Assembly (NCBI GenBank): GCA_019671135.1
Contig: JAHRHY010000006.1
Span: 1,178,001 to 1,242,000, forward strand
Direction of reading: 5' to 3'
Origin: Linnemannia hyalina
Lineage: Eukaryota; Mortierellomycota; Mortierellomycetes; Mortierellales; Mortierellaceae
Length of the DNA: 64,000 nucleotides
The notes under the pieces are model-generated. The model worked only from the letters and a program-made list of their open reading frames with translations. It did no database searches and was not told the origin of the DNA. Made by a program: the position numbers and the translations under genes. Below, one piece after another: positions 37,182 through 47,519 of the stretch; the first letter of the stretch is position 1, and the number at the start of each line of letters is the position of its first letter.

Positions 37182-38386
37182 ATGGGTGCTCCCGCCGAAC
37201 TCTTCACACTCATCGAGCAGTTCCTCCAGGACCAGGGCTGTGTCAACGCCCTGAAGGCCTTCCAGAAGGAGGCCAAGAACGTACGTTCTCCCCAACAACA
37301 CCTACAAGTTGGTTTAGAGAGCTTCTTTTTATTTTGCCACCATTTTATCTTGAACAGTTGACCTAACCCAACTTATTTTCGTTGCTACTCTATCACCCTA
37401 TAGACTCTGAAGTCCAGCTCGAAGCCTGACCAGACCTTGATCCAGATCTACAACTCTTACGTCGCCGACAAGTAAGTGCGAACAGCAACAACCCGCCAGG
37501 AAGCCTGGATCACGGTCTTTTGAGCGGACTTTTTCCATATCTTGACTTTCAACATCTAAACCTGAAAAAACATCACTTCATTTTCACTCACACTTTTTGC
37601 TGCTTCGCCTTTTTCTTGTATAGGTCTGCTTCAGCTTCAGGATCCAGCGGCAGCTCCAACAAGGAGGAGAGCTCTGATTCTTCCTCCGACGAGGAGTCCA
37701 GCTCTGACTCTTCATCTTCCTCCTCGTCTGATAGCGATGACGACGCCGACTCTGAATCCTCCGACTCGAGCGATGATGACGAGGAAGAGGAGAGCGCTTC
37801 CTCCTCTTCTAGCAGTGTCGATTCTGATACCAAGGAGGCCGTGATCGCAGCGGTTGTCGAGGACAAGGACAGCAGCAACGACTCTTCTTCCTCCTCCTCA
37901 TCTGGTTCTGACTCTGATTCTTCATCTTCGTCCTCCTCTTCTTCCTCGTCTTCATCATCCGCCGCCTCCGACTCTGACTCGAGCTCTTCGTCCAGCTCTT
38001 CTTCCAGCAGCAGCAGCTCGGATTCCGACTCTGACTCTGACTCTAGCAGCGACGAAGAGGAGAAAGTTGCCATCAAGGAGGTCATCATGGCCCCACCTGC
38101 CAAGAAGATGAAGATTGAGGGCCAGAAGCCCGTCAAGGTCCAGAATGAGCCCTTTAAGCGTGTCAAGGCCGAGGATGTTGTCTTTTTGAACGACAAGCTC
38201 AAGGATAACACCTATATGTCCAAGGGAGGTTCAGAGGTTGGATACGGATACAAGGCACATTTGGATATGATTGTGACAAAGGGCAAGGGCTTCCGCGCCG
38301 AAAAGACGAAAAAGAAGCGTGGTTCCTACAGGGGTGGCCAAATCGATTTCGAGTCTCACTCTTTCAAGTTCCCTGACAGCGAGTAA
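37182..38386 (+). CDS. SRP40: Nucleolar phosphoprotein SRP40/Nopp140 family
   Basis: Chaperone-like nucleolar protein that binds snoRNPs. Exons 37182-37280, 37404-37471 and 37624-38386 join in phase to 309 aa. The N-terminus (MGAPAELFTLIEQFLQDQGC, then ALKAFQKEAK) is a LisH-like helical pair. Residues about 60-210 are alternating serine and acidic clusters, typical casein kinase 2 targets. The conserved C-terminal SRP40 domain (about 235-309) includes FKRVKAEDVVFLNDKLKDNT, GYGYKAHLDMIVTKGKGFRA and KTKKKRGSYRGGQIDFESHS. The protein is short next to vertebrate Nopp140 but near yeast Srp40 (about 400). The equally long acidic frame on the other strand (37588-38211) is a mirror of the Ser/Asp codons. 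Confidence 0.93.
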
Positions 38387-38634
38387 AATTGCGACTTTAA
38401 GCTATCTTTGTCACTCGCCCTTCATCTACAAGCACATAGATTTTCTTTCCTTCACCATCTTGCATTTTTTTTCCAAACCAAACAAAAACAATAATAAAAA
38501 AAAGAAGAAACTAATGAATTGGGTCTATCATACAGTGTGTTTTATTCGTCTAAGGTATTTCCTTGTAAATGCTGGAGTGGTGGGGTGGTAGTGGTAGTGG
38601 TTGTGGTTGGTAGAAGTGGTTGAGAGATAATAAT

Positions 38635-40012
38635 TTACTTGCTCAAACCATCGGCGTACTGGAGCTCGCCGCTGTTCTCGTAGGCGTACATGTCCAAGGC
38701 AACGACGCAAGACTCACGGACAACACGGTCGTCATCATCACGGAACTTCTCGAGGATAGTGTAGCACTCGGGGGTGGCAATGGATCCCAAAGCCTCAGCA
38801 GCTTCGTGACGAACCATGTTGGCCTCACCCAACTTGGAGAGGACCGTAATCAACGAAGGGACAGCAGCAGGGTGCTGCATCTGACCAAAGACGTAGGCGA
38901 TCTCGTGGCGGAACAAGGCAGAGGGGTCGTCGAATCCATCAGCAAGGGCCAAGACGGACTCGGTAGTGCACTGGTTGCGAAGGGCAAACATAGCACGGTA
39001 ACGCTCAAAGAGAGGGAGCTTCTGGTTCAAGTAGATCTCCCTCAACTGAGCGGTGTCCTCAACCTCGACAGCAGTTGGTGGAGCGGGGTCAATTGACGAG
39101 TAGGCGCTGTAAATAAAAATTGAAAAAGAAAAGTAAGAAAAGTAAGGGAAGTTAGGGCCATTCTTTGGTTTGTGTTTGTAGCCTTTTTGGGTTCAGCATC
39201 TTTTATGGCAAGCATGCTAGATGGCGCCACCCTCGTTCTTTTTCTTTTCTGGGAGTTGTGTTTCTCCTCAATCCCTCTCAACCCACAGGGAGCAAATCAA
39301 AAACAAGCTCAACAACGAACACTAGCGTGGGGTGTGAACACATACCTCTCAGGAAGAGTCTCCTTCTCCTTGCGGCTATCGTACTTGATCTTCTCAATGG
39401 CCAGCTCGCAGGTCTGGGAGACAACCTCGCACTCGTCCTTGAGGTATTCCTCCAAGATGGGGAGAGAGTCCAACGATCCAATGGCACCAAGAGCCTCAGC
39501 AGCCTCGTGGCGGACCATGGGGTCCTCATCCATGGTGCCAAGGACCTTCTTGAGGACAGCGTGGGCGTGGGGGTTCTTCATCTGACCCAGAACGTAGGCC
39601 AACTCGTGCTTCAACAGAGAAGACTCATCGGCGAAGGCTGCGCAAAGAAGGAGAACAAGAACGAAAGAAGAGAGGGAGAAAGTGGGTCAGACGAAAAAAA
39701 AAAATACAAGGACAGTTTCAACCAGCTCTACTAACGAAGGTAGAAAGACTACAGTGACACTCTTCGTTCACTTAGTTGTCCCTGGAGTTTTTGTTAGTTG
39801 CGGCGTTTGTAAGTATTTGGCGAGTGGGTGTCTTGAGTCTTACCTCGTCCAATAATATCAACACTCTCGTTGTCGGCAAGGGCCTTGAGGGTGAAGAGGG
39901 CACGGAAGCGCTCGTGAAGGGGAACCTTGCCAGAGTGGTTGCAAAGGTCAGCGTCCAGGGCCTGGTAGGTCTCAGGAGTGGGCTTGGCGATTTGGACGTC
40001 CTCGAAGGCCAT
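38635..40012 (-). CDS. LIA1: Deoxyhypusine hydroxylase
   Basis: HEAT-repeat di-iron enzyme that completes hypusine on translation factor eIF5A. Exons 40012-39844, 39637-39346 and 39106-38635 join in phase to 310 aa (yeast Lia1 325, human 302). The four conserved His-Glu iron-binding pairs are all present: H67-E68 (LLKHELAYV), H100-E101 ([11 protein letters not shown]), H221-E222 ([11 protein letters not shown]) and H254-E255 ([11 protein letters not shown]). The two halves are pseudo-symmetric, each beginning with a RFRALF/RYRAMF helix. The start [16 protein letters not shown] fits. Convergent with SRP40, 248 bp between stops. Confidence 0.96.
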
Positions 40013-40720
40013 TGTGTGTATAAAAGTGATGTGAAGAGGGGAGAGGGGGTGAGGAAGAAGAGAGGGCGTGCTGTTGCTGTTCGAATGAGAAGAAAGACGA
40101 ACAAGTGCAAAGAAAGGCGACGAATGACACTGAATGAAAGTGAGAAAGGAAGAGGAGGAGCAAAACTGAGTTCTACAGGCGGGCCTACTTTATGTGTGTG
40201 CCTCTTTGTTTTTTTGCTACTTTCACTGGGCAAAATGGAAATCTAAGCCACCCTCAAAACATTTTCTTATCAGATCCAAGATGCGCACATGCAGCCCTTC
40301 TCTTGGTCTCCTTTCTTTCTTTTGACACAGACACAAACACAAGACCCTTCGACTTTTCTAACTCCCACGACCCAGGCGCATGCTCAAAATCCAAAAAAAA
40401 AAAAAAAAAAGACACAAACAAAATAAAAACTCAGCCGCTGCGGAGTGGAGCAAGAGACCAAGAAAAAAGAAGGTGAAGGACAGGGACAGAGAGAAAAGAG
40501 CACGAACACGCTTAAGCTTTTAGTTTATGTGAGTGGAGACACTGAGAAAGAGCAAGAGGAAGACAGAAAGAGAATAAAAGCAAACATAGGCTGAATATGC
40601 ATGCGCTCGTTTGTGTGAACAATTGTGTTGCAAAAAAGAACGTTTTTGGTTTCTTTATTGGTGTGTTTTCTGTGAAAAGATTGCTGTTGATCAAAAGACA
40701 ATAATGATAGCAACAACTTT
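40013..40720. other. Intergenic region DOHH / RPS14
   Basis: 708 bp: promoter of the deoxyhypusine hydroxylase gene and 3' flank of RPS14 (both -). An A run lies at about 40393-40410. No gene seen. Confidence 0.55.
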
Positions 40721-41279
<559 letters not shown>

Positions 41280-42255
41280 CTATTTGATTTTTAAGTAATT
41301 GGTGATAGTTGTTTGGAGGTTAGATCTCTGATATATTAGGTCTGTGGTTTCCGATGGTTTGTTCGTGCGAACGCCGTTGGATAATGCGTCTGCAGAGTCC
41401 TATGATAGCATTGAACCTCTGCTAGAGCCTGTTCCAATACGCCCAATCCCGATACTCGTTCTTCTGTCGAGGAACAAGTCTCCCGGCATTTCACTGGTTT
41501 TGTCGATTGGTGAAAGACTGTGTCCGATCATAGTCTCTGCATGGCATCTTGATGTGTAGCCCTCCAGAAAAAAAATATAGCGATCCTGCTTAATCCTCAT
41601 GAAGATCCTGCCTTTTCGGACGAAACAGGTGACCGAGACTGATGGAGTGCAGTACGGGAAACGGAGATGAAAGGGCGCCTGTGCAAGCTGGCAGATCACC
41701 ATCTCTGCACAACACTCCTCTCAAACAGCCCCCTCATCCACCTACAGAACCGCTCCTGGCACTCCAACCCAACTCTCAGCCAAAACTGGTCCAAGGCGGA
41801 TCCTGACCGGGTTGTCACCCTCGGAGCAATTAGTCCTGCAGGGATGACGACGGGATGTACGGCAATGGTGGTTGCAATGTATCGATGGATGAACGGATGG
41901 GTATGCTTGTTGGTGTGGGTGATGGATATCATTCCATCCATGGGCGTGTGTTGGTTGGTTGGTTGGTGAGCTATTGGACTGATATCGACGCCACTAAAAT
42001 TATCGGCCACTTTGACGGTCAAGTACCATATTGAAAAGTTTAGAGGAGGAAACAACCTGTTGCCACGCAGCAGGGCCACATAAATTAGAAAAAAATCCAT
42101 AGGCTGTGGCTTTGCCAGCCACTCTGCACTTCTCCCAGGGACCGCTCTAAAGTTGATCGCCTCTCCAGATGAAGTAGACGACCTCGCTCTTGAAGTACAC
42201 CTCACACCACCACCTCCTCCCGCTACTCCACAACCACACAACCACACCCATCGCC
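41280..42255. promoter_or_regulatory. RPS14 first intron and divergent promoter with SRP9
   Basis: Most of 41280-42026 is probably RPS14 intron 1, and 42030-42255 the shared promoter with SRP9 (+). I looked for snoRNA boxes in the intron and found no convincing pair. Confidence 0.4.
42027..42029 (-). other. Candidate start-codon-only first coding exon of RPS14
   Basis: On the minus strand an ATG preceded by a pyrimidine-rich leader (TTTCCTCCTCTAAACTTTTC) is followed at once by GTACTT. The same GTACTT donor is used in the HSDL2-like gene in this window. Phase 0 after ATG fits the RPS14 exon at 41279. The intron would be 747 nt. Another ATG|GT at 41702 has a weaker, purine-rich context. Confidence 0.4.
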
Positions 42256-43007
42256 ATGGTCAACATTCACCAGTGGGACGAGTTTCAAAAGGCCGCCGAG
42301 GAGCTCTATTTGCTGTCCCCCAAAACCGTAATAACCCCCATTCCTGCTCCCTCGCATCATCGCCAAATAACCAACCATCAACCTCCTACGTCCACCGTCG
42401 TCATCGCATATTGCCGACTTTATTCAAAGGCAACCCATGAGCCTCTAGATGGCACGACCAAACTACACACATACTGAACTCGACGCCTGCTTCCATCTCT
42501 TCAACTTCCCTAGACTCGTTATGTTGCTAAATACCGCCATGTCGAAGGAAAGCTCGTCTTGAAAGTGACGGACGACCGCACTGTAAGTTTACACTTCAAA
42601 CAACCGCTCGCACACTTGACCTACCAGCATAGGGCTCTTCTTACAGCCACACCTCCTACCATTCCTCCTTCAACGAATGACGCGTATCCTTGAATCGACG
42701 TGATTGAAAAGGGCAAAGATACTGACCCATTTGGCCCGTCATATGAACTCAATAGTGCTTCAAATACAAGACGGATCAGATGCAGGACTTGAACAAGTTT
42801 GAGCGCCTGAACCGCTCCCTGATGGCCAAGATGCACAACAGAGCACCAACACAAGAGTCCTCAGCAGGATCAGCAGCAGCAGGATCAGCGCCGGCCCATC
42901 CTTCAGCAGCAGCAGCACCCGCCACAGCAGCAGCGCCCGTCACGATATCTAGTCCCGTCATCCAACAGAGCGGCGGTGGAAAGGCAAAAAAGAACAAGCG
43001 CAGATAA
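42256..43007 (+). CDS. SRP9: Signal recognition particle 9 kDa protein
   Basis: Alu-domain subunit of the signal recognition particle; with SRP14 it slows elongation while the ribosome is targeted to the ER. Exons 42256-42327, 42514-42582 and 42756-43007, all phase 0, give 130 aa. The fold-defining start HQWDEFQKAAEELYLLSP is followed by TRYVAKYRHVEGKLVLKVTD and DRTCLKYKTDQMQDLNKFER, matching animal SRP9. The core ends near residue 85. The remaining 45 residues are an Ala/Pro/Ser-rich extension with a basic end (KAKKNKRR), absent from the roughly 86-residue human protein. Divergent from RPS14. Confidence 0.95.
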
Positions 43008-43321
43008 ACACTACGCAGAGACGGAATACCATACAGATCAGGACTCTTTTTGCGGGAGTAGCAGAGATACAGGAACGAGCACTCACAGTATAATAAATGC
43101 TGGCGATCATGCGAGCAACAAGCACCACCCATGAAGTTCGAACTGTCTACTTTTTGATAGCACAATTGCATATTTGTCGTTTCAGGCGCTGGATACACTG
43201 GACAAATGTTCATTAGAATGTTTACTGGAAAGTACTACTTTGCTACTCTCCACAACGCCAAAAGTCACGCGAACAGGCATAAACATCACGCCTTGCCTCA
43301 CTCGGCCTCCCGCGCATCAAT
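43008..43321. other. Convergent intergenic region SRP9 / VPS55
   Basis: 314 bp of 3' flanking DNA, with ATAATAAA at about 43090. No gene seen. Confidence 0.6.
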
Positions 43322-45057
43322 TTAAAAGTCCTCTTCCTCAGAGAAGAAGCGCGAATATGAGATGACTATGTGAGATGAAGGAGGCAAAAAGAAAGAGGCA
43401 GAAAGAAACGGGCGCGTCTTAGTTAGCATCACAGTCGAATTCTCTATAGTTATAATCCACGAAAACAAAAACAAAAAAAGGGGTATGAACATACTTGTGC
43501 CGTAGATCAAAAGACCTCCCGAGATACTCATGATCATGGCGGGGACGGTGATCTACAATATGACAAGAATAAATCGTAATCAAGTTAGATAGCGCGCAAT
43601 AACAAAACTGTAGAGCCTTCATGCAATTCCAATATGATCGATCCGTAAAAGACCAAAAGGACTTACGACACCGGCATGGGCAAGGACAACGGGTAAGCAG
43701 AAGCCAGTGATGATCATCAATCCAGTCAAGAAGTATCCAGCGTCAGCGATTCCTCCTTGGTAGTCCGACATCACATCATCGCGTCCAGCATATCGTCCAA
43801 AAACGGCGTTGGGCAAAGGTGCCAAAACGTATGTTGCCACTGTAACCATGAACAATATAAAATGAATTAGTTTTTAGGCAAATTGAACAACAAGGCGACT
43901 GTCACATATCAGTCGAACATGTGAGCAAGAAGGGAGAACATACCGACAAACAGGGGCCACCAGTTGCTAAACATTAGGGGGGGGGGGGAGGAATCAAGGA
44001 CAAAGGACCATTGTGTTAGTCGTTAATCAACGGTCAACAACAGTCAAGGCCGCTGAGAATACCAAGACATTGCTTCCAAAAGACCTATTACATACTTGTA
44101 GAGTGCACAGGACATGATGACGAGCAAAAAGCCTAGAGCCAGGACAAATGAGAGTCCGATAACACTAGTTTTTAGGTATGAAAGAAATAAGAGTGTGATT
44201 AGGCACAGACTGTAGGGCATGGCTGAGAAGGGGGAGGTAGTACCGAGTCAGGCGCCCCTTTTGTCTTTTTTTTGTCGTGCGTATCGGTCCTGATAATCCC
44301 TTCCATTTTCCATGACTCCATGGTTGCTGTTTGACAAGTGGCGAAAAAGGTTCCTGTCTTCGATGCTCATACGGATTGCGTTGTGAGGGAAACCAGATCC
44401 CTTGGCGCCGTTCCAACTCTCAATGATTTTTCCTGACGTTCTGTTGTTTTGTCCTTTGCTTGTGAGGTCACTTGTCCTGTCTGTCCCCATCTGCACTTGT
44501 CACGGCTTGTTTGCTGCCTGTCTCTTTCTCCTCCCCGCAATCACAGAAAAATAATGGGTCGCCGCCGTCATCCTCTACTTACGCTATAATATTGGAAGAA
44601 ACAGAGAAAGACGAAAGTCGTTAGATAATTATCTGTTAGGTCTTGAGTAAGCCAGCGAATATCGTCCAATTGACCAGCTGTCCGTGCTGCGTGTCCTTTT
44701 GAAGGCAGGTGGGTATTCTGTTTTGACGCCAAGTCCATGCTGTCCATCAACAACTTCTTTTCACATTAGCTGTACGTCGTTGAATGAGTGCGAGGGCTCA
44801 GTGCTGAAGGTGCTGTTTTGCCATGACCTCCACAAAGAACAACGCTCTTGCACAATCGAGGCTGTTTGTGGTCTGTGTATAACAAACGTAAGCGGAGAGC
44901 TGGCTTGCTGATATTCGCCCCTATCCAGAGTCCAAGAAAATTGCTACTGTCGCCTTCCGTTGGTAACTTGTCCCTGTCCGTTCGTATAGTGTTGGGTGGT
45001 AAGAGCACCGCCAAGCCGAGACTTGGTTGGAGACGTACTTTTCAATCCTGCAGCCAT
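43322..45057 (-). CDS. VPS55: Vps55 / LEPROT-family endosomal membrane protein
   Basis: Small four-helix membrane protein acting with Vps68 in endosome-to-vacuole transport. Exons on minus: 45057-45039, 44583 (one base), 44164-44096, 43966-43944, 43839-43667, 43552-43495 and 43365-43322. The total is 387 nt, 128 aa (LEPROT 131, yeast Vps55 140). Landmarks are KTVIGLSFVLALGFLLVIMS, CALYNNWWPLFV, YVLAPLPNAVFGRYAGRDDV, TGFCLPVVLAHAGVITVPAM and SISGGLLIYGTIISYSRFF with an acidic end. All of these align with fungal Vps55. Without the one-base exon, exon 1 (ending AAA A) joins out of frame to exon 3 (T GTT ATC) and meets a stop within about ten codons. With it, the codon ACT (Thr) forms across three exons. 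Confidence 0.92.
43977..43989 (+). repeat. Poly-G run in a VPS55 intron
   Basis: Thirteen or so consecutive G on + (C on the transcribed strand) lie about 10 nt upstream of the exon 4 acceptor, within its pyrimidine tract. Confidence 0.8.
44583..44583 (-). other. VPS55: Single-nucleotide microexon of VPS55
   Basis: On the minus strand the sequence reads branch-like CTAAC, then a pyrimidine tract, TATTATAG, the base C, then GTAAGTAG. The lone C lies between a textbook acceptor and a textbook donor. It supplies the missing middle base of the codon A-C-T linking exon 1 and exon 3. Known precedent: a one-base exon was described in Arabidopsis APC11. Confidence 0.75.
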
Positions 45058-45335
45058 GGTTATGTGTATAGTTGAGTCGTGAATGAAAGAGGTTGAAAGA
45101 AGAAGACGAAGGAAAAGTGATGGGTGAAGGGGTGCTGTTGAATGAGGAGAAAAGAAGAAGGAAGTGTCTTTTTTCTCCTTTGTGCTGGCGACACGTTCTT
45201 TCCTCTCTTTCAAATGGTCACGTTGCATCATGCGTTGAGGTCTTGAGGGAGGCGTTTGAAATTTTATTTTTTCTTTTTGCTTTTGCCTTTTGTACTTCTT
45301 TTGCTGTCAATCAAGCAGACATCCTACAAGCCATC

Positions 45336-46833
45336 CTAGTTCCAGCCCTGAGTGGCGCGGAGCTCGTCAATCTCCTTGAGGACCTCGTCAGGCAAGAAAA
45401 AGTCGGGCGAGAACTTGCGCTCCCCAGGGGCATACTTATCCATGTCCGTGAACCCCTCGCGTCTCAGGAACAACTCGTCAACCAAAAAGTTACCAGAGAA
45501 CTTGGAGCTGTCCTTCAGAAAGACCTCATAAGCCGCATCAGCTATAATATCAGGCGTGCGCAACTTCATATTGGACATGTCGCCGACCTGGGTCAACGCT
45601 GCGGTGCCAATCAGAGTCAGCGGCCAGAGCGCATTGACACCAATCTTGTGTCGGCGCAACTCGCCCGCCATACCGAGGACGCACATCGACATGTTCATCT
45701 TGGACATCGTGTACGCGACATTGTCCTTGAACCAGGCTTCCTTCATCGACAGGGGTGGGGATAGGTTGAGGATATGGGGGTTCTTGCCAGACTTGATCAG
45801 GTGTGGGATGGCGTACTTGGAGACCATCCAGGTGCCACGACCGTTAATACTGTGCATCAGATCATACTTCTTGACCGATGTCTCCTGCGTGTTTGTCAAG
45901 CTAATCGCCGATGCTAACATACATAAAGAAAACGCGAATATGAATAACGATACTTTGAGCCAATTGGAAAAAATAAAAACCTCGAGGCGGATCATGGTTC
46001 CTGAAAACTAACCATTGTTGACCTAAATGGACGCAACACGCGAGAATGATGAAGACAAGTGGTGAAGAGGAAACATTGTTAGTAAACACTGCCAGGACTT
46101 TTTGTTGTCGGAGTCATCTTTCACAAAAGAACGAAGTACACTAAAACTTACAAGAATGTCAATACCGCCAAACTTAGCAGCAGTTTGGTCAATCGCACTT
46201 TTGACTTGCTCCTCATCTCGAATGTCACAGATAATGGGAAGTGCTACATTGTAGGAAACAACAAATGCATGCGTATCAATACTTCCAATTCAACATTCTC
46301 CTTGGTAACGATATTTCTGTAGAGCTGGCGTTAAGTACCTGTGCCTCCTGCCTTCTCGATCTCCTCTGCAGCAGTGTAAATAGTTCCTGGAAGCTAAGTA
46401 GTATTCCATCAACGATACGAAGCCAGTTGGTTCAGTCAGTCACATGTAAACATCATTTTCATTCCCACGGTAATGGCAACAGTACACTCGTTTCCGTTCA
46501 ACTGCGAAGCCCTTTGTATCCTTACAGTAGGGTGAGGAGTGGCTGTCTTGGCAGCGATGGCAATGTTGGCCTTGTCCCTGGCGGCGCGAAGGGCGATGGC
46601 CAGACCGATACCTCTGCTCGCTCCAGAGATAAAAAGCGTCTTTCCTATAAGTGAAAGGTGCCAGGCAAGCAAGAACCAAAAGGATGTTCAGTTTCTGTGT
46701 CCTTCCTTTCCAGCGATGTCATTTGTCAGGTTTGAAGGTACTTGACTGCGTCCTGGGTTCATCGTTCATGATGTCGGGCGGACGATCTTATCAAAGGTAA
46801 AAAATCGCTTATGCGTGTACCTTGAAGTGACAT
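45336..46833 (-). CDS. Short-chain dehydrogenase, HSDL2-like
   Basis: NAD(P)-dependent oxidoreductase of the SDR family, most like the N-terminal domain of hydroxysteroid dehydrogenase-like protein 2. Exons: 46833-46821, 46644-46526, 46393-46339, 46243-46152, 46022-46013 (10 nt) and 45913-45336. Phases close to 288 aa. Cofactor motif: GKTLFISGASRGIGLAIALR. NNAS motif: DILVNNASAISLTNTQET. Catalytic Ser in ILNLSPP and Y-x3-K in NVAYTMSKMNMSMC. LWPLTLIGTAALTQV also fits HSDL2. The C-terminal SCP2 domain of animal HSDL2 is absent and the end (ATQGWN) is not a peroxisomal PTS1, so location is uncertain. Exon 1 is only 13 nt. A perfect 27-bp duplication lies about 90-145 bp upstream of the start. 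Confidence 0.9.
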
Positions 46834-46923
46834 GATTGTTTGGTAAAGAGAATGAAATCAAAAAATAATAAACGACGGCTGCGTGTCCTGTTCTAGCGAT
46901 GGTCCTGTTTGATAGACGTGTAT

Positions 46924-46977
46924 GAGCTTGGGTCGAGGAATATAAGTGTCGAGCTTGGGTCGAGGAATATAAGTGTC
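46924..46977 (-). repeat. Perfect 27-bp tandem duplication upstream of the HSDL2-like gene
   Basis: Two identical copies (46924-46950 and 46951-46977) of a unit beginning GAGCTTGGGTCGAGGAATAT. On the minus strand each copy contains CTTATATTCC, a TATA-like element, 91-144 bp upstream of the start codon at 46833. Confidence 0.85.
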
Positions 46978-47519
46978 GAGCGTGTTGGAGGGAGGAAGGG
47001 CTTGAAGAGTAAAGAAGGAAGAACGAAAACAAAGGGATTAGGGGAAAGCGCCTCTTTATGCACTGTTTTTTCCGTGTATGTGACTTGATTGTGCGAATTA
47101 ACCGACAGACCGAGCATGGAACATCAAACGAGCCGAACCAACCACAACAAAACTTTCTCCACATACACACACAGCAAGCTGTAACACGGGTCGGATCACG
47201 TCCTTCCTAGGGCCCACGGAGGCCTCTATGATGTCCAACAGCGCAGCGTAGTTCAACATCATTTCCTCCCATTATTCGCACTTGTACGAATATCCAACAC
47301 GTTTCTTGGAGAACATCAGTCGCGTTGCTTTTAGCGACTCGATTTGTATTCTTAATATCGCAAAGATACTAATTGTACTTGAGCCGCTTTTCTTGGATGT
47401 TCACTTTCCTCCAGTTCATCCAACATTTCCTGGCATTTTTTTTTTTTTGTTGTATTACTCTTCATTTTATGGGACGATATCGTTTAGGGCATTTGATAAC
47501 GCGGTTCAAGTTCGCCACA

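Noticed and set aside
37588..38211. Acidic open frame antisense to SRP40
   Set aside because: Reverse complement of Ser/Asp/Glu codon runs; the sense protein has both conserved SRP40 domains.
41400..41702. ATG at 41702 as RPS14 start exon
   Set aside because: The donor after it (GTGATC) is weak and the preceding leader is purine-rich, unlike other genes here; kept only as a fallback.
44591..44640. Larger 50-nt exon ending at 44583 instead of the one-base exon
   Set aside because: The AACAG acceptor upstream would give a length of 50 nt, which breaks the frame, and the segment is the branch site and pyrimidine tract of the nearer acceptor.
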